Shown: piece after piece, positions 29,301-37,740 of the stretch
How the letters are laid out: every line of letters starts with the position of its first letter
Numbering within the stretch: the stretch's first letter is position 1
Assembly (NCBI GenBank): GCA_037447655.1
Contig: JBBHKE010002726.1
Location: 236,050-275,072, forward strand
Source of the DNA: Zygnema cylindricum
Taxonomy: Eukaryota; Streptophyta; Zygnematophyceae; Zygnematales; Zygnemataceae
Length of the DNA stretch: 39,023 nucleotides
Direction of reading: 5' to 3'
The notes under the pieces: model-generated
What the model was told of the DNA's origin: nothing
Databases searched by the model: none
The model's input: the letters and a program-made list of their open reading frames with translations, nothing else
Position numbers and translations under genes: made by a program

Positions 29301-31021
29301 TCGGCAAACGGAAGGCTATAACAACTGCAAAAGTCTTGATGCAAAGTTTTTCGCATAGACTTTCACCAAATTCTGTTCACCACTCCATTGACCAGGTAAG
29401 GATGGTACCATGACGGAAAGAATAGTCATAAACTATCCGTACCATCATCGTAAGGATAGATTGAACTTTCTCTACAATGATGAAACTTATAACACTACAC
29501 TTTGAATATGTAACCATGTTGTTGTGCACAGTCATACAAAGTGGTCAACTTGAGTTGGACCTCTAAAAAGGTAATTACACACGATATTACTAGCCGCTCA
29601 ATAATCGCAGTAACCGTACATGTACAATTCTTTCATTTTACTGTATAATTACTTCAATTACTTTGTGGAAAGGGAGAGGGACAGGGAGAGAAGGCGGTAT
29701 GGACAGGGAAAGGGAGTGCGAGGGGAAGGCGGAGGGGGAGGGAGGGGAGAGGAGGGGAAGTAGGGGAGAGGGAGAGGGGAGGGAGAGGGAGGGGGAGGGG
29801 GAGGGAGAGGGAGGGGGAGAGGAGGGAGAGGAGCTTGTATTGGCAGAAGAAGGTGTGGAATGGAGGAAAAAAGGAATGCAATGGAAAAGACTAGAAGACC
29901 AATTTAATGAATGTTAGGCAACTCACCCTGAAAGTATACAAGTAACAGTACTTAAAAGACGAAATTATTTGTCTAATCAGCTTGATTCTTTGCCCAATCG
30001 ACTCAATTATTAGGAAACTCACCCGGAATACGTCGGTAAGGTGTCCATCAAAACCCGCAAGGACCCTCCGAAGTCCATACGCCACCTCTCTGATATCTTC
30101 GGCAAACTCAAAAACCTCCAAGGCATTATTTGCAATAAGCTCGACATCTCCACTCTCCCCCGGCTTCCTCCTCCATTCCCGACCAAGCCAGTCCCTCGAT
30201 TTTCTTCTAACCTTCTTCATCTTTCTTTCAGGCTCTTCCTCCCCTTCTGCCTCTACTGCCAGGTTAGGTAATGGCATGCTTAATATACGTTCAGAACGCA
30301 CAACGTCTCTATACAAACGCCTAAGGAGGACCAGAATTTGAAGCCTTTGTAAACGAGCCGCCACTTCATTCGTTACAGAAATGCTTACTTCATCAACTGG
30401 ATCCTGACTCATAGTTTCCATAAGAGAGGCACCGTTGCTGTATTTTTCTGTCGAAACCGATTCAACATCTGTTGTACTACTTTCTAATGAACGTGTTTCT
30501 CGAGAATAACTTGTCGTAGAACCATTTTCAGGAATTCCTGCCTCGTCTGGGAGGGCTGTCGCCGTATTTGTCCCTTCTGCAGAGAAAACAATAACAGTTT
30601 GTCTCCGTCGAGAACCTCTGTGGATAAGACCATTATTGCTTTCCAGTGGCCTTGCTCCTGACATGCTATTTGTCAATCCCCTAAGTGACAAAGTATCAGC
30701 CATGGAAAGGTACATGTTTTGACAGTTTAAAAGTACAATGGAGTTAGACTCAGAGCAATGAACCTGTCCGAGTTTATTTGCTTTGTTTCCAAACCGGCGA
30801 CCAGGAATTTGCGAAGGATTAGAAGGCCTTTCAGCAGCAGCAATAAATTTTCCAGAGGATTGACATGTGAAACCATCCCTAGTAAAACCATGACTATTAA
30901 ACGTGGTCCGATTTGAATCTCGTAGAGCCACATCGCTATATGATATAGCAGTTTCTGGTCTTACAAGGGTACTGAGAACACCTTTTGCAGCCATGTTTCC
31001 GGTAACAAGAGTGGCTTGCAT
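19931..31021 (-). CDS. LETM1-like membrane protein, probably plastid-targeted (eleven exons)
   Basis: Minus-strand exons: 31021-30023, 28011-27838, 26864-26748, 26464-26309, 25866-25747, 25276-25174, 24082-23930, 22789-22584, 22079-21925, 20801-20573, 20074-19931. All have GT/AG ends and matching phases; the total is 851 residues. The ATG at 31021 (MQATLVTG) is the first in frame after a TAG near 31093. The N-terminus is rich in S, R and T with few acids, and [12 protein letters not shown] looks like a transit-peptide cleavage region near residue 145. A long helical, charged middle region (exons 2-7) suggests coiled coil. Exons 8-9 hold the LETM1-type core: [40 protein letters not shown], a membrane helix, [24 protein letters not shown]. 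Exon 10 is [11 protein letters not shown] plus an acidic and basic tail. LETM1 proteins act in K+/H+ or Ca2+/H+ exchange in mitochondria; a plastid role here is inference. Confidence 0.85.
20397..20537. mobile_element. MITE family 2, copy in intron 10 of the LETM1-like gene
   Basis: This 141-bp near-palindrome begins CATAGTTCAAATCTGC and ends GCACATTTGAACTATG. Internal halves TTTCCCCGTACTATACGCGTA and its mirror around TATAATACGC also pair. The element lies 35 bp downstream of the exon 10 donor. Confidence 0.8.
20776..21055. repeat. Threefold tandem duplication of the exon 10 acceptor region
   Basis: The segment covering the exon 10 start (CATAACTTCCTGG... = ..CCAGGAAGTTATG on the minus strand) is present three times: at about 20780 (real exon), 20903 (acceptor AG lost) and 20990. 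Each is followed by a similar AAAACTC..AA.CCCTA-like tail. The copy at 20970-21006 keeps a good acceptor and reads [11 protein letters not shown], then TAG. Confidence 0.75.
21367..21919. mobile_element. MITE family 1, long copy E in intron 9 of the LETM1-like gene
   Basis: The left end TACACTTCCCATCGCCATTAGAGTTAA is mirrored at the right by TTAACTCTTATAGTGATGGGCGGTGGTA. The 553-bp interior is AT-rich and non-coding. The right end stops at the splice donor of exon 9 (gtaagtac at 21924-21917). Confidence 0.65.
21925..22584 (-). CDS. LETM1-like core: end of exon 8 joined to exon 9
   Basis: Exon 8 ends ...LKPRE|gtaaca at 22584 and exon 9 (22079-21925) begins [10 protein letters not shown]. The joined sequence keeps the basic RRTAKD segment, a membrane span of about 20 residues ([21 protein letters not shown]) and the [10 protein letters not shown] motif. 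The donor of exon 9 (gtaagtac) overlaps the end of a MITE. Confidence 0.85.
23330..23530. mobile_element. Dispersed repeat family 3, copy in intron 7
   Basis: GTGATTACTCTGCGCAATATTGAAGTTATTGTTATA at the left resembles 27778-27820. ATAATTACCCTACTAGCGCTCAAGTTC at the right is a diverged second version of the same end. GTACATTACTGGAGTTACT-like segments fill the middle. Confidence 0.4.
24455..24570. mobile_element. Dispersed repeat family 3, copy in intron 6
   Basis: CAGTAATCATAGTA...GTACATTTTTCTGTACAATTACGGTGGTTATAGGCCAGTA follows the same order as 7480-7560. Self-complementary GTAC segments surround the centre. Ends are approximate. Confidence 0.45.
26163..26300. repeat. GA-rich tract in intron 4 of the LETM1-like gene
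   Basis: About 135 bp of purine on the plus strand, (GAGAGG)n then (GA)n; on the sense (minus) strand it is a CT tract starting 8 nt after the exon 4 donor at 26308. Confidence 0.95.
26955..27174. mobile_element. MITE family 1-like copy F in intron 2
   Basis: TACACCATAAATCGCTATTAGAGTGA at the left pairs loosely with TAACGCCAATAGCAATTCGTCATGTGA at the right. The interior repeats AGTGTTATTAACGC-type words. A further CCCATTGCTATTAGTGTTAGGC lies at 27299-27320. The copy is decayed. Confidence 0.4.
27590..27825. mobile_element. Dispersed repeat family 3, two adjoining copies in intron 2
   Basis: CGTATGATTACAGCAATAATACGATTACTGCAATTACTGGCCAG and, 120 bp on, TATGGTTACAGGCCCAGTAATCGCATATATGTAATTACCCTATTAGC share the GATTAC..GGCCAGTAAT pattern of the other copies. 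The right end stops 6 bp from the exon 2 donor at 27837-27831. Confidence 0.4.
28634..28946. repeat. Purine-rich tract in intron 1 of the LETM1-like gene (left)
   Basis: About 310 bp of GA/GGGA-rich plus-strand sequence, CT-rich on the sense strand. Large irregular units such as AGGAAATG.GGG.AGAGAG and GCAAGGGACAGAG recur, so it grew partly by duplication of 30-60 bp blocks. Long open frames here are low-complexity artefacts. Confidence 0.9.
29666..29833. repeat. GGGA-rich tract in intron 1 of the LETM1-like gene (right)
   Basis: About 165 bp of G/A on the plus strand with many GGGA and GGGG runs, CT-rich on the sense strand. It lies about 190 bp after the exon 1 donor at 30022. Confidence 0.9.
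30023..31021 (-). CDS. Exon 1 of the LETM1-like gene
   Basis: 333 codons from ATG 31021 to CGG|gtgagt. The first half is low in acidic residues and matches a transit peptide plus a poorly conserved spacer. From about [15 protein letters not shown] the sequence becomes helical and contains [14 protein letters not shown], a [17 protein letters not shown] basic block and [17 protein letters not shown]. The open frame extends 22 codons upstream to a GTG, but no ATG lies there. Confidence 0.8.
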
Positions 31022-31382
31022 GCTTCTTCTTTCCTTATTAACCTTTTCAGAAAGTAAATGGTGGATAGAAGACCGACAGGAAGACACGTGCTACGGAAGA
31101 TTTTGGTTTTTCAAAAGTAGAAGGAATAGCTAAGCTTTTAATTTGTGGTGATCGTTGAGCTTTGTTTAGTATTGTACTGAATCTTTCGTTTGGTGATGCT
31201 GTAGCTTAGCTTTGGTTTAGTGATGCACATATCGCATTCTGGAAACACATCGTCGTACAAAACGTACGTCGTATCGAGGAGAGGCTGAATACTTAATACG
31301 ATGCGATATCGCAAATTAATAAATTCAACAACACGATGCACTATAGTCGACACGTGGTCACGTGCTGTGGTACGCAGTTCAT

Positions 31383-31595
31383 TACACCCTGTATCGCTAT
31401 TAGTGTTAATGGTTTTTTCGCCGCAAAAAACATCTTTTCTCCGTACACATTTGTCCGATTGTCGATCTGACGGTTGCGATAGAAAGTTAAGACTTTCAGT
31501 GGCGGTCTCCATCTGAAAATGGGACAAGTGTGTACGTAGAAAATATGTTTTAAGTGGCGAAAAAAACTTTAACACTAATAGCGATTCACGGTGTA
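31383..31595. mobile_element. MITE family 1, copy B (best-preserved ends), upstream of the LETM1-like gene
   Basis: The left end TACACCCTGTATCGCTATTA and the mirrored right end TACACCGTGAATCGCTATTA extend inward as inverted repeats of about 75 bp through GTGTTAA..GTTTTTTTCGCC, AAAACAT.TTTTCT.CGTACACA and TTGTCC. The element is 213 bp and lies about 360 bp upstream of the start codon at 31021, so it may sit within the promoter. Confidence 0.85.
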
Positions 31596-31718
31596 CGTTC
31601 GCAAACAAATGCGCATGGGGAAATGAACACGTAGAGTCCCAGTTCATTAGCATTTCGATGTGCATACTAAAACTGAAAATTGCCAAGCCTCGGTTCGTTC
31701 GGCACAAGGTACATGCTA

Positions 31719-32120
31719 ATGGGGCTTTTTGTTGGAGCAACAAGCAACAAAAGGTGATTACTCAGTCCACCATGGAGGCTGAGTATACGGCCTCTTGATC
31801 GGCTGTGAAAGAAGTAATGTGGGTGAAATCTTTGCTTCAATAACTGGGATATATAAAGAATGGAGTGCAAGTGATATTTTGTGACAAGCTGCGATTGCAA
31901 TTGCGGCAAACCCTAAGCATCATTTTAAAGCGAAGCATATGGATATTAGTTTGAGCTTTGTTAGGGAGAAGGTTGAGAAGAAAATAATTAGTTTGGAATA
32001 TAGATTGGATGGAGAGATGGTAGCAAATATGATGACTAAGCCAATTCTTTCTCCCAAATTGACATATTGTAGGAAGAAGTGTGGACTAAAAGAAAAGATA
32101 GACTAGAAAAATAAGGGGAG
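31719..32120 (+). pseudogene. Truncated 3' end of a second copia element (RNase H region)
   Basis: The sequence aligns with 37335-37740 nearly base for base: WSNKQQKVITQSTMEAEYTAS-type RNase H end, AKHMDISLSFVREKVE, MTKPILSPKLTYC and the stop followed by the same AAAATAAGGGGAG purine tract. It starts abruptly at about 31719 and has its own in-frame stops. It directly precedes the LTR at 32121. Confidence 0.88.
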
Positions 32121-33284
32121 TGTTGAAAATGGTATTTTATATTATATCTTCTTAGTCAGCCTATGAGCATCCTACAGTTCTCATACTTGTCGTAGTCACT
32201 GAAAACTGACAGGCAGCCATGGCTAGCTCAGCCTATGAGCATCCTACAATTCTCATACTTGTCGTAGTCAGGCAGCCATGGCTGGCTCTGATATATGAGA
32301 AGACAGGCAGAAGATAAGGTTCCTGCAAAAGATGGGCTCATCCCGAACAGCCATACGGAGTAGCAGACTGCCTTATACAGTAGATCTTGATGAAACAATA
32401 TACTCATTAAATTTGTTAAATATATATATATAATAACGCGGTGAGGAATTCAATTTAACGGCTTACAGAACGAAACGAAACATGGAAACAAGTGGTACCG
32501 CACGAAATACAGTACCACACGAAATGACCGAAACAACATTTTGATTTTAACGGACGAATTTAAACGTCGTTTCGCGATCGACGGTTCGCGATGAAAACCG
32601 GAACATCAACGGTCAACACGGAATGATGACCGTCGAATTTCAACAGTCAACACGAAACGATGATCGGTGAATTTCAACGGTCAACATTTTTCGGCGTGCC
32701 GTCAGATCGAACGGTTGACATTAATCGCCGGAATACGAACGGACCGCACGCGTGAGTGCCGACATTCCAAAACGTTTTTCTGGCAGTACTTCGCCAAAGT
32801 GGAGGGGATATGACATGTGGTATCATCCTATAGGATAACCGAGAAAAATGGGACGGAATGACGACGACCTATGTGCCACGTGGCATACCGAGGGTGGTGC
32901 CGAATAATTCTGTACATAAAGTACCACGGCTACCGTACTTTATAAATACATTATTTAGTGTATGATGGTTTTAGATTGGTCTAGAGGAGGTGTGAGTAGG
33001 TTCTAAAGACATAGACAATTTTTTAGAAAGCCCTCTCTCCCAAAGGCCATCTGTATAAATTTGTTGTCTTTGAACAACCATAACTTAATGCTCAGGTGAG
33101 AAATTCAGTGATTTTTTTGGCTGCGCAATCACGAGAGTCCACGATACATAAGGGTGTAATCAGTTAGAGTTTTTGTGTGCCAACGTAACACTTATTTATT
33201 GCGAAAGTCAAAAGTGCAAATATTATTCTAGGGGCTTCATATAAGCTGGACATTCTGTGTACCAATGTAGGTCACACAATTACA
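32121..33284 (+). repeat. 5' LTR of the copia element (also 3' LTR of the truncated one)
   Basis: 1164 bp with TG...CA ends. It has a 60-70 bp tandem duplication at 32157-32290 (CAGCCTATGAGCATCCTACA twice) that the 3' LTR lacks. Promoter-like features are TTTATAAATACA near 32940, the palindrome TGCCACGTGGCA (32874-32885) and repeated GGTCAACA words. It is preceded by a purine tract belonging to the truncated copy. Confidence 0.9.
32606..32720 (+). promoter_or_regulatory. Cluster of W-box-like sites in the copia LTR
   Basis: TTTCAACGGTCAACA-type units repeat: GGTCAA at 32611 and 32679, AGTCAA at 32645, and GGTTGACA at 32713. On the complementary strand the first three read TTGAC(C/T), the WRKY-binding W-box. 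The same cluster is present in the 3' LTR at 38200-38310. Pathogen-responsive copia elements such as Tnt1 are known to be driven by comparable sites; function here is inferred. Confidence 0.4.
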
Positions 33285-33453
33285 GGTTATGGGCCCACCC
33301 TCGTGCCCATTTTCAATGGAACAGGGTTCACTTATTGTGAAACCATGATGAGGGGTGCATTGTTTGAAAAACGGTTGTGGGGCATTGTGAGTGGTCTTGT
33401 GCGTCGGCCATCCACAAAATTGGGAGTTCCACTTGGGTTTGGAGTATCTTGAT

Positions 33454-33977
33454 TCACAAGAGGATCTGCGAGAGCAGAGGAAGCAGAGGATATTGGAGAG
33501 AGCATCGTGTCGGACACAGGGAAGGAGAAGGGGAAGGAGAAACTCACACCGATGGCTACTGGATCCGTTCTGGTAGCAGATGTTCAGAAAACCGAGGCAA
33601 ATGATAATGAAATATGGGATTTCAACAATACGGTAGCGACTCATTTTATTCTCGGGGGTCTCACTCAAGCAGTGGCTACACCCCATCTACATGTGGACAG
33701 GGCAGACGAGTTGTGGGAGGCTCTTGTCAACATTTACAAAAGCAGTACGATTCAGCGGCAGAAGTTGGCAAATCAAAAGGTACATGCATATGTGTACAAA
33801 GGGGGGAAGATGTTAGACTTTTGTAATGACTTGGCCGGGTTATTTATAGAGTTGGAGAGTGCAGGGAAGAGGGAGACAGAGAAAAAGAAGGTGAATACTT
33901 TGTTAGCGAAACTCCCAGATGATTATGGAAACATTTTCAATAAGGTTAAAGACTTGCCAAATCATCGATGGATCTGA
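33454..33977 (+). pseudogene. copia gag remnant
   Basis: An open frame with first ATG at 33552 (MATGSVLVADVQ). It contains the typical copia/UBN2 gag pattern: IWDFNNTVATHFILGGL, ADELWEALVNIY, QRQKLANQKVHAYVYKGGKM, LAGLFIELESAGK and LLAKLPDDYGNI. The usual N-terminal L.G.NY..W segment is missing. The frame ends in ...LPNHRWI and the remainder is shifted. Confidence 0.8.
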
Positions 33978-34143
33978 AACTCCGTTGTAAGGATGGTTTT
34001 GGTTCGGAAAAGCACAATTGAGATATGGAGAGGAGGAAAGAGTGTTCAAGCATAAGTTGCTAGAACTAATCGGGGGGATAAGGATTCTAAAAAACCTTAT
34101 GGAAACTTTGGTGGAGGAGGAAGAGGAAACCATGACGGATTTA

Positions 34144-34842
34144 GATCAGGGCCTCCGAAGGGGCTTTGTCACCTTTGTAAGAAGCAGGGACATTACATGG
34201 CGAAGTGTACTAAACTTATAGAGCTGAGATTGAAGGAGGAATAGGTCAGAAAAACCAGCCGCAAGGAAAAAGAAGGAAATTTTGGCAACACAAGTCATCG
34301 GAGAGGATTCCGATGAGGACGATGAAGAACTCCTCCTCAACGAGGAGGTGGAGGTGAAAGGTGAGCCGGAGATTCCAAGGAGGCAAAAGTGTGCTATCGG
34401 TGGAGTAAGAAAAGCTCCTAAAGAAGGACGGATTATTGATTCGAGAGCCTCTATGCATATGTGCAGAGAAAAACCATTATTTACCAAAATGAGAAAGATC
34501 CCTAGTGTAGAGATAGAGTATGGGGATGGGAGAATAGTGACCACTAATTCAGTGAGATCAGTGGATTTGAGAGTTTTAGTTTATGGTAAGACATCTATAG
34601 TCACTTTCTCTGATGTTTTTTTTATTCCAGAGTTGAACAAAAATCTTATCTCTACGTCGGTCTTAGATGATAAGGGTTTGGAGACTAGTACTAAGAAAGC
34701 AGTATTTGTTGCTAGCTATGAGAATGAAGTGTACTTCACAACTGAAAAGGGTAGCCAGGGAATCTTTAGGTTTAATTCGAGTAATAGAAAGACAAGAGGT
34801 TACTGTGCTGGTGTAAGTGATTTGATGATGTGGCATAAATGA
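34144..34842 (+). pseudogene. copia zinc knuckle and protease remnant
   Basis: At about 34164-34212 the frame reads CHLCKKQGHYMAKC, a perfect CCHC knuckle (C-x2-C-x4-H-x4-C). The protease follows: IIDSRASMHMC, where the catalytic D-S/T-G becomes D-S-R, so the active site is damaged. Then IEYGDGRIV, GKTSIVTFSDVFFIPELNKNLIS and VSDLMMWHK, where a TGA at 34840 interrupts WHKRLGH-like integrase entry. Confidence 0.8.
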
Positions 34843-36020
34843 TTGGGACATGTGCATCTAGATAGATTGAAGGAAATGAAGAAAATGGGTGTAGTTGAGG
34901 GAATACATTTTGGAGACAATGTGACTTTGAATGATTGTAGTGGATGTGATCAAGGAAAGGCCCACAGGTTGCCTTTTCCAAAAGCCGCAACATATAAGGG
35001 TGAAAAGGTCTTAGATCTAGTTCATACTGGCATATGGGGACCGGCCAAAGTACCATTAGTTGGAGGGAAAAGTTTTATGCTTACCATCACTGATGATTGG
35101 TCTAGATACTCTAAAGTATACTTATTGAAAAACAAATTTGAGGCTTCGGCTTATTTTAAGGAGTATAAAACATGGAGTGAAAAGCTTCATGAGACACCTA
35201 TAATGAGAGTAAGGAGTGATAATGTGGGTGAATACACTTCTAATGAGTTTGAGGATTTTTTGAAAGAGGAAGGGGTTCAACACCAAAAGACTGTTCCTAA
35301 GAACCCGTAACAAAATGGTGTAGCAGAGAGACTAAATCGAACATTGAGTGATAGTGTTCGTAGTATGTTGTCAGATAAAAAGATAAGATAATGTTTTTGG
35401 GCAAAAGCTATAAATTGTGCTAACTATCTCTTTAATAGAGTCCTTACCTCGGAGGTAAAAAGACAAACACCTTATGAAAGATGGACCGGGAGAAAACCTA
35501 ATATTTCTCACTTAAAGGTGTTCGGAAGTTAAGTGTTTAGTTTATACACAGAAAAATCTGATTGGAAGTTAGATGCAAGAGGAAAGCCGGGATACTTATT
35601 TGGATATGATGAAAATGTAAAAGGATATAGAGTTTATGATCTCAGAAGAGAAGACATAATTATAGTAAAACACTTGGTAGTCATGGATGAAAGAAAGTCC
35701 ATAGATACCTTCAAATACACTAAACCGGTTAGAACTAGAATTGAATCCGAAAATGAATTAGATTCAGATTCTTCAAACCAAACTCCGGTTCAGGCTGACC
35801 TTGCAGAGGAAGAGAAAAATTTGACCGAGAGTGACCCTCTCTTGGAGTTACAACTTTCGGCTCAAAACGAGGGAAGACCGGAAATGGACGATGAACGTCC
35901 GGAGATGGACTCCACGGATAGGGGAGATGTTGAAGCTGTTCGGAGAAATCTAAGATTACCCTCCATTCGGAGTTTGAAGGAGGAAGGAGAAGCAGTAAGA
36001 GACTTCAAGAGAGACAAGTG
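34843..36020 (+). pseudogene. copia integrase remnant
   Basis: It begins LGHVHLDRLKEM with C-x2-C at CSGCDQGKAHRLPFP (HHCC finger), and continues ...HTGIWGPA, FMLTITDDWSRYSKVYLL (first catalytic D), RSDNVGEYTSNEFEDF (second D and the conserved NVGEY), then QNGVAERLNRTL (glutamate). TAA codons at 35308, 35389 and 35531 break the frame. A GKPGYLFGYDENVKGYRVYD block follows, then a poorly conserved acidic linker. Confidence 0.85.
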
Positions 36021-36167
36021 AACAACAAGGTAACTAACTGTTACATTTGAGCGAATCCTAGACTTACTCGGAGGCAATTAGTAAGAGACTTTAAGAGAGA
36101 CAAGTGAACAACAAGGTAACTATACTGTCACATTTGAGCTAACCCCAGACTTAATGGGAGGCAATTA
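35995..36167. repeat. 86-bp tandem duplication between integrase and reverse transcriptase
   Basis: Units 35995-36080 and 36081-36167 share GTAAGAGACTT.AAGAGAGAC, AAGTGAACAACAAGGTAACTA and GGAGGCAATTA, with about 10 differences. It lies in the linker and adds a frame break. Confidence 0.8.
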
Positions 36168-36214
36168 ATAGTCCGGAAAGTAGTAGATGGGTGACATCCA
36201 TTAATGATGAGATG

Positions 36215-37726
36215 CCTTCCATTATGGAAGCAAACACATAGGAGTTGGTGGATTGTCCTCTGGACAGAAAGCCAATAGGATATAAATGGGTGTTTAAGTT
36301 GAAACTCAATCCAGATACCACTATCGAGCGATATAAGGCCAAATTAGTGGCAAAGGTGTTCACACATAAGGAGGGAATCGATTATGAGGAGACCTTTGCT
36401 CCGATTGTTAGATTTCCCTCCGTCCGGATTCTACTTAGTCTAGCGGCAGCGGAAGACAACGAAGTGCACCAGATGGACACCAAAACCGCTTTCTTACACG
36501 GAGAATTAGAAGAAGAGATCTTTATGCGGCAATCGGAAGAATTTGTGGAGAAAGTAGAAGAAAGTAAGGTGTGCAGACTGATAAAATCCATTTACGGACT
36601 AAAAGAAGCTTTACGCCAATGGAACAAGAAGCTAGACGACTTTCTAACAAGTTTGGGATATATCCGAATCAGTTCGGATCATTCCATCTATCTATTTGTG
36701 GATGAGAAAGGTATAATTTTCATTGCTATCTATGTCGATGATTTGTTTGTTTTGAGTAAATCGATGGAGAAAATTAATAGGTTGATAAAGGATCTTAAGA
36801 GTATATTTGAAATGAAGGACTTGGGAGAGGCAAAGTACATTTAGGGAATTGAGATGGAAAGGGATAGAGAGAAGAAAACAATTAAACTAATTCAAAAGGA
36901 AGCAACAGGGAATATGTTTGAAAATTTTCAAATTGATAAGGCAAATAGTTGTACGACTCCTATGGACTTAAAGAAGGGAAACGAGAGGAGCTCAGAAGAG
37001 GGAGTCTTGATCTTAGATAAAGAGATAGGACCTGAGGGAAGCAAGTTCATGCGAACTATTCCGTACAGACAAGTTGTCGGTAGTTTGATCTATTTTATGA
37101 ATTGTACTCGTCCTGCTATACCAGCAGTTGTGGGGGTATTGAGTAGGAGTCTGAATGATCCTTGGAAGAAAGATTGGGAAGCGGCCAAAAGGGTCATGCG
37201 ATACTTGATATGAACAAGATATCTGTGGTTGCATTTGGGAGGGGATAATACCGACATCACCACTTGGAGTGATGCCAGTTATGGGAATGCTCCGACGAGG
37301 AAGTGTACTTCTGGGTATGTGTTGTATGTTGGGAATGGGGCTTGCTATTGGAGCAGCAAGCAACAAAAGGTGATTGCTTAGTCCACCACGGAGGCTGAGT
37401 ATATGGCCTCTTGTTCGGTTGTGAAAGAATTAATGTGGGTGAAATCTTTGCTTCAAGAACTGGGATATATAAAGAATGGAGTGCAAAAGATATTTTGTGA
37501 GAACCAAGTTGCGATTGAAATTGCGGCAAACCCTAAGCATCATTTTAAAGCGAAGCATATGGATATTCGTTTGAGCTTTGTTAAGGAGAAGGTTGAGAAT
37601 AAAATAATTAGCTTGGAATATAGACCGGATGGAGAGATGGTAGCAGATATGATAACTAAGCCAGTTCCTTCTCCCAAATTGACATTTTGTAGGGAGAAGT
37701 GTGTACTGAAAGAAAAGATAGACTAG
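36215..37726 (+). pseudogene. copia reverse transcriptase and RNase H remnant
   Basis: Reverse transcriptase motifs: KPIGYKWVFKLKLNPD, ERYKAKLVAKVF, HQMDTKTAFLHGELEEEIFM (motif A), SIYGLKEALRQWN, FIAIYVDDLFVLS (YVDD) and MKDLGEAKYI, then TAG at 36842 and IEMERDREKKTIKL. RNase H: TTWSDASYGNAPTRKCTSGYV, WSSKQQKVIA, then TAG at 37379, STTEAEYMA, the ENQVAIEIAANP segment and MADMITKP-like end. The last stop is at 37724-37726. Confidence 0.9.
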
Positions 37727-37740
37727 AAAAATAAGGGGAG
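37727..37740 (+). other. Polypurine tract of the copia element
   Basis: AAAAATAAGGGGAG immediately before the 3' LTR is the plus-strand priming site expected at this position. The identical tract precedes the LTR at 32121. Confidence 0.8.

Noticed and set aside
30023-31087. A start for the LETM1-like protein at 31087
   Set aside because: That codon is GTG with an in-frame TAG just upstream; the first ATG in frame is at 31021.
31138-31743. A 201-codon minus-strand open frame upstream of the LETM1-like gene
   Set aside because: It crosses the full MITE at 31383-31595 and the start of the copia fragment, so it is a mosaic of unrelated DNA.
33507-33977. Gag start at 33507
   Set aside because: The codon is GTG; the frame is open further upstream without an ATG, so the true N-terminus is lost and the first ATG is 33552.
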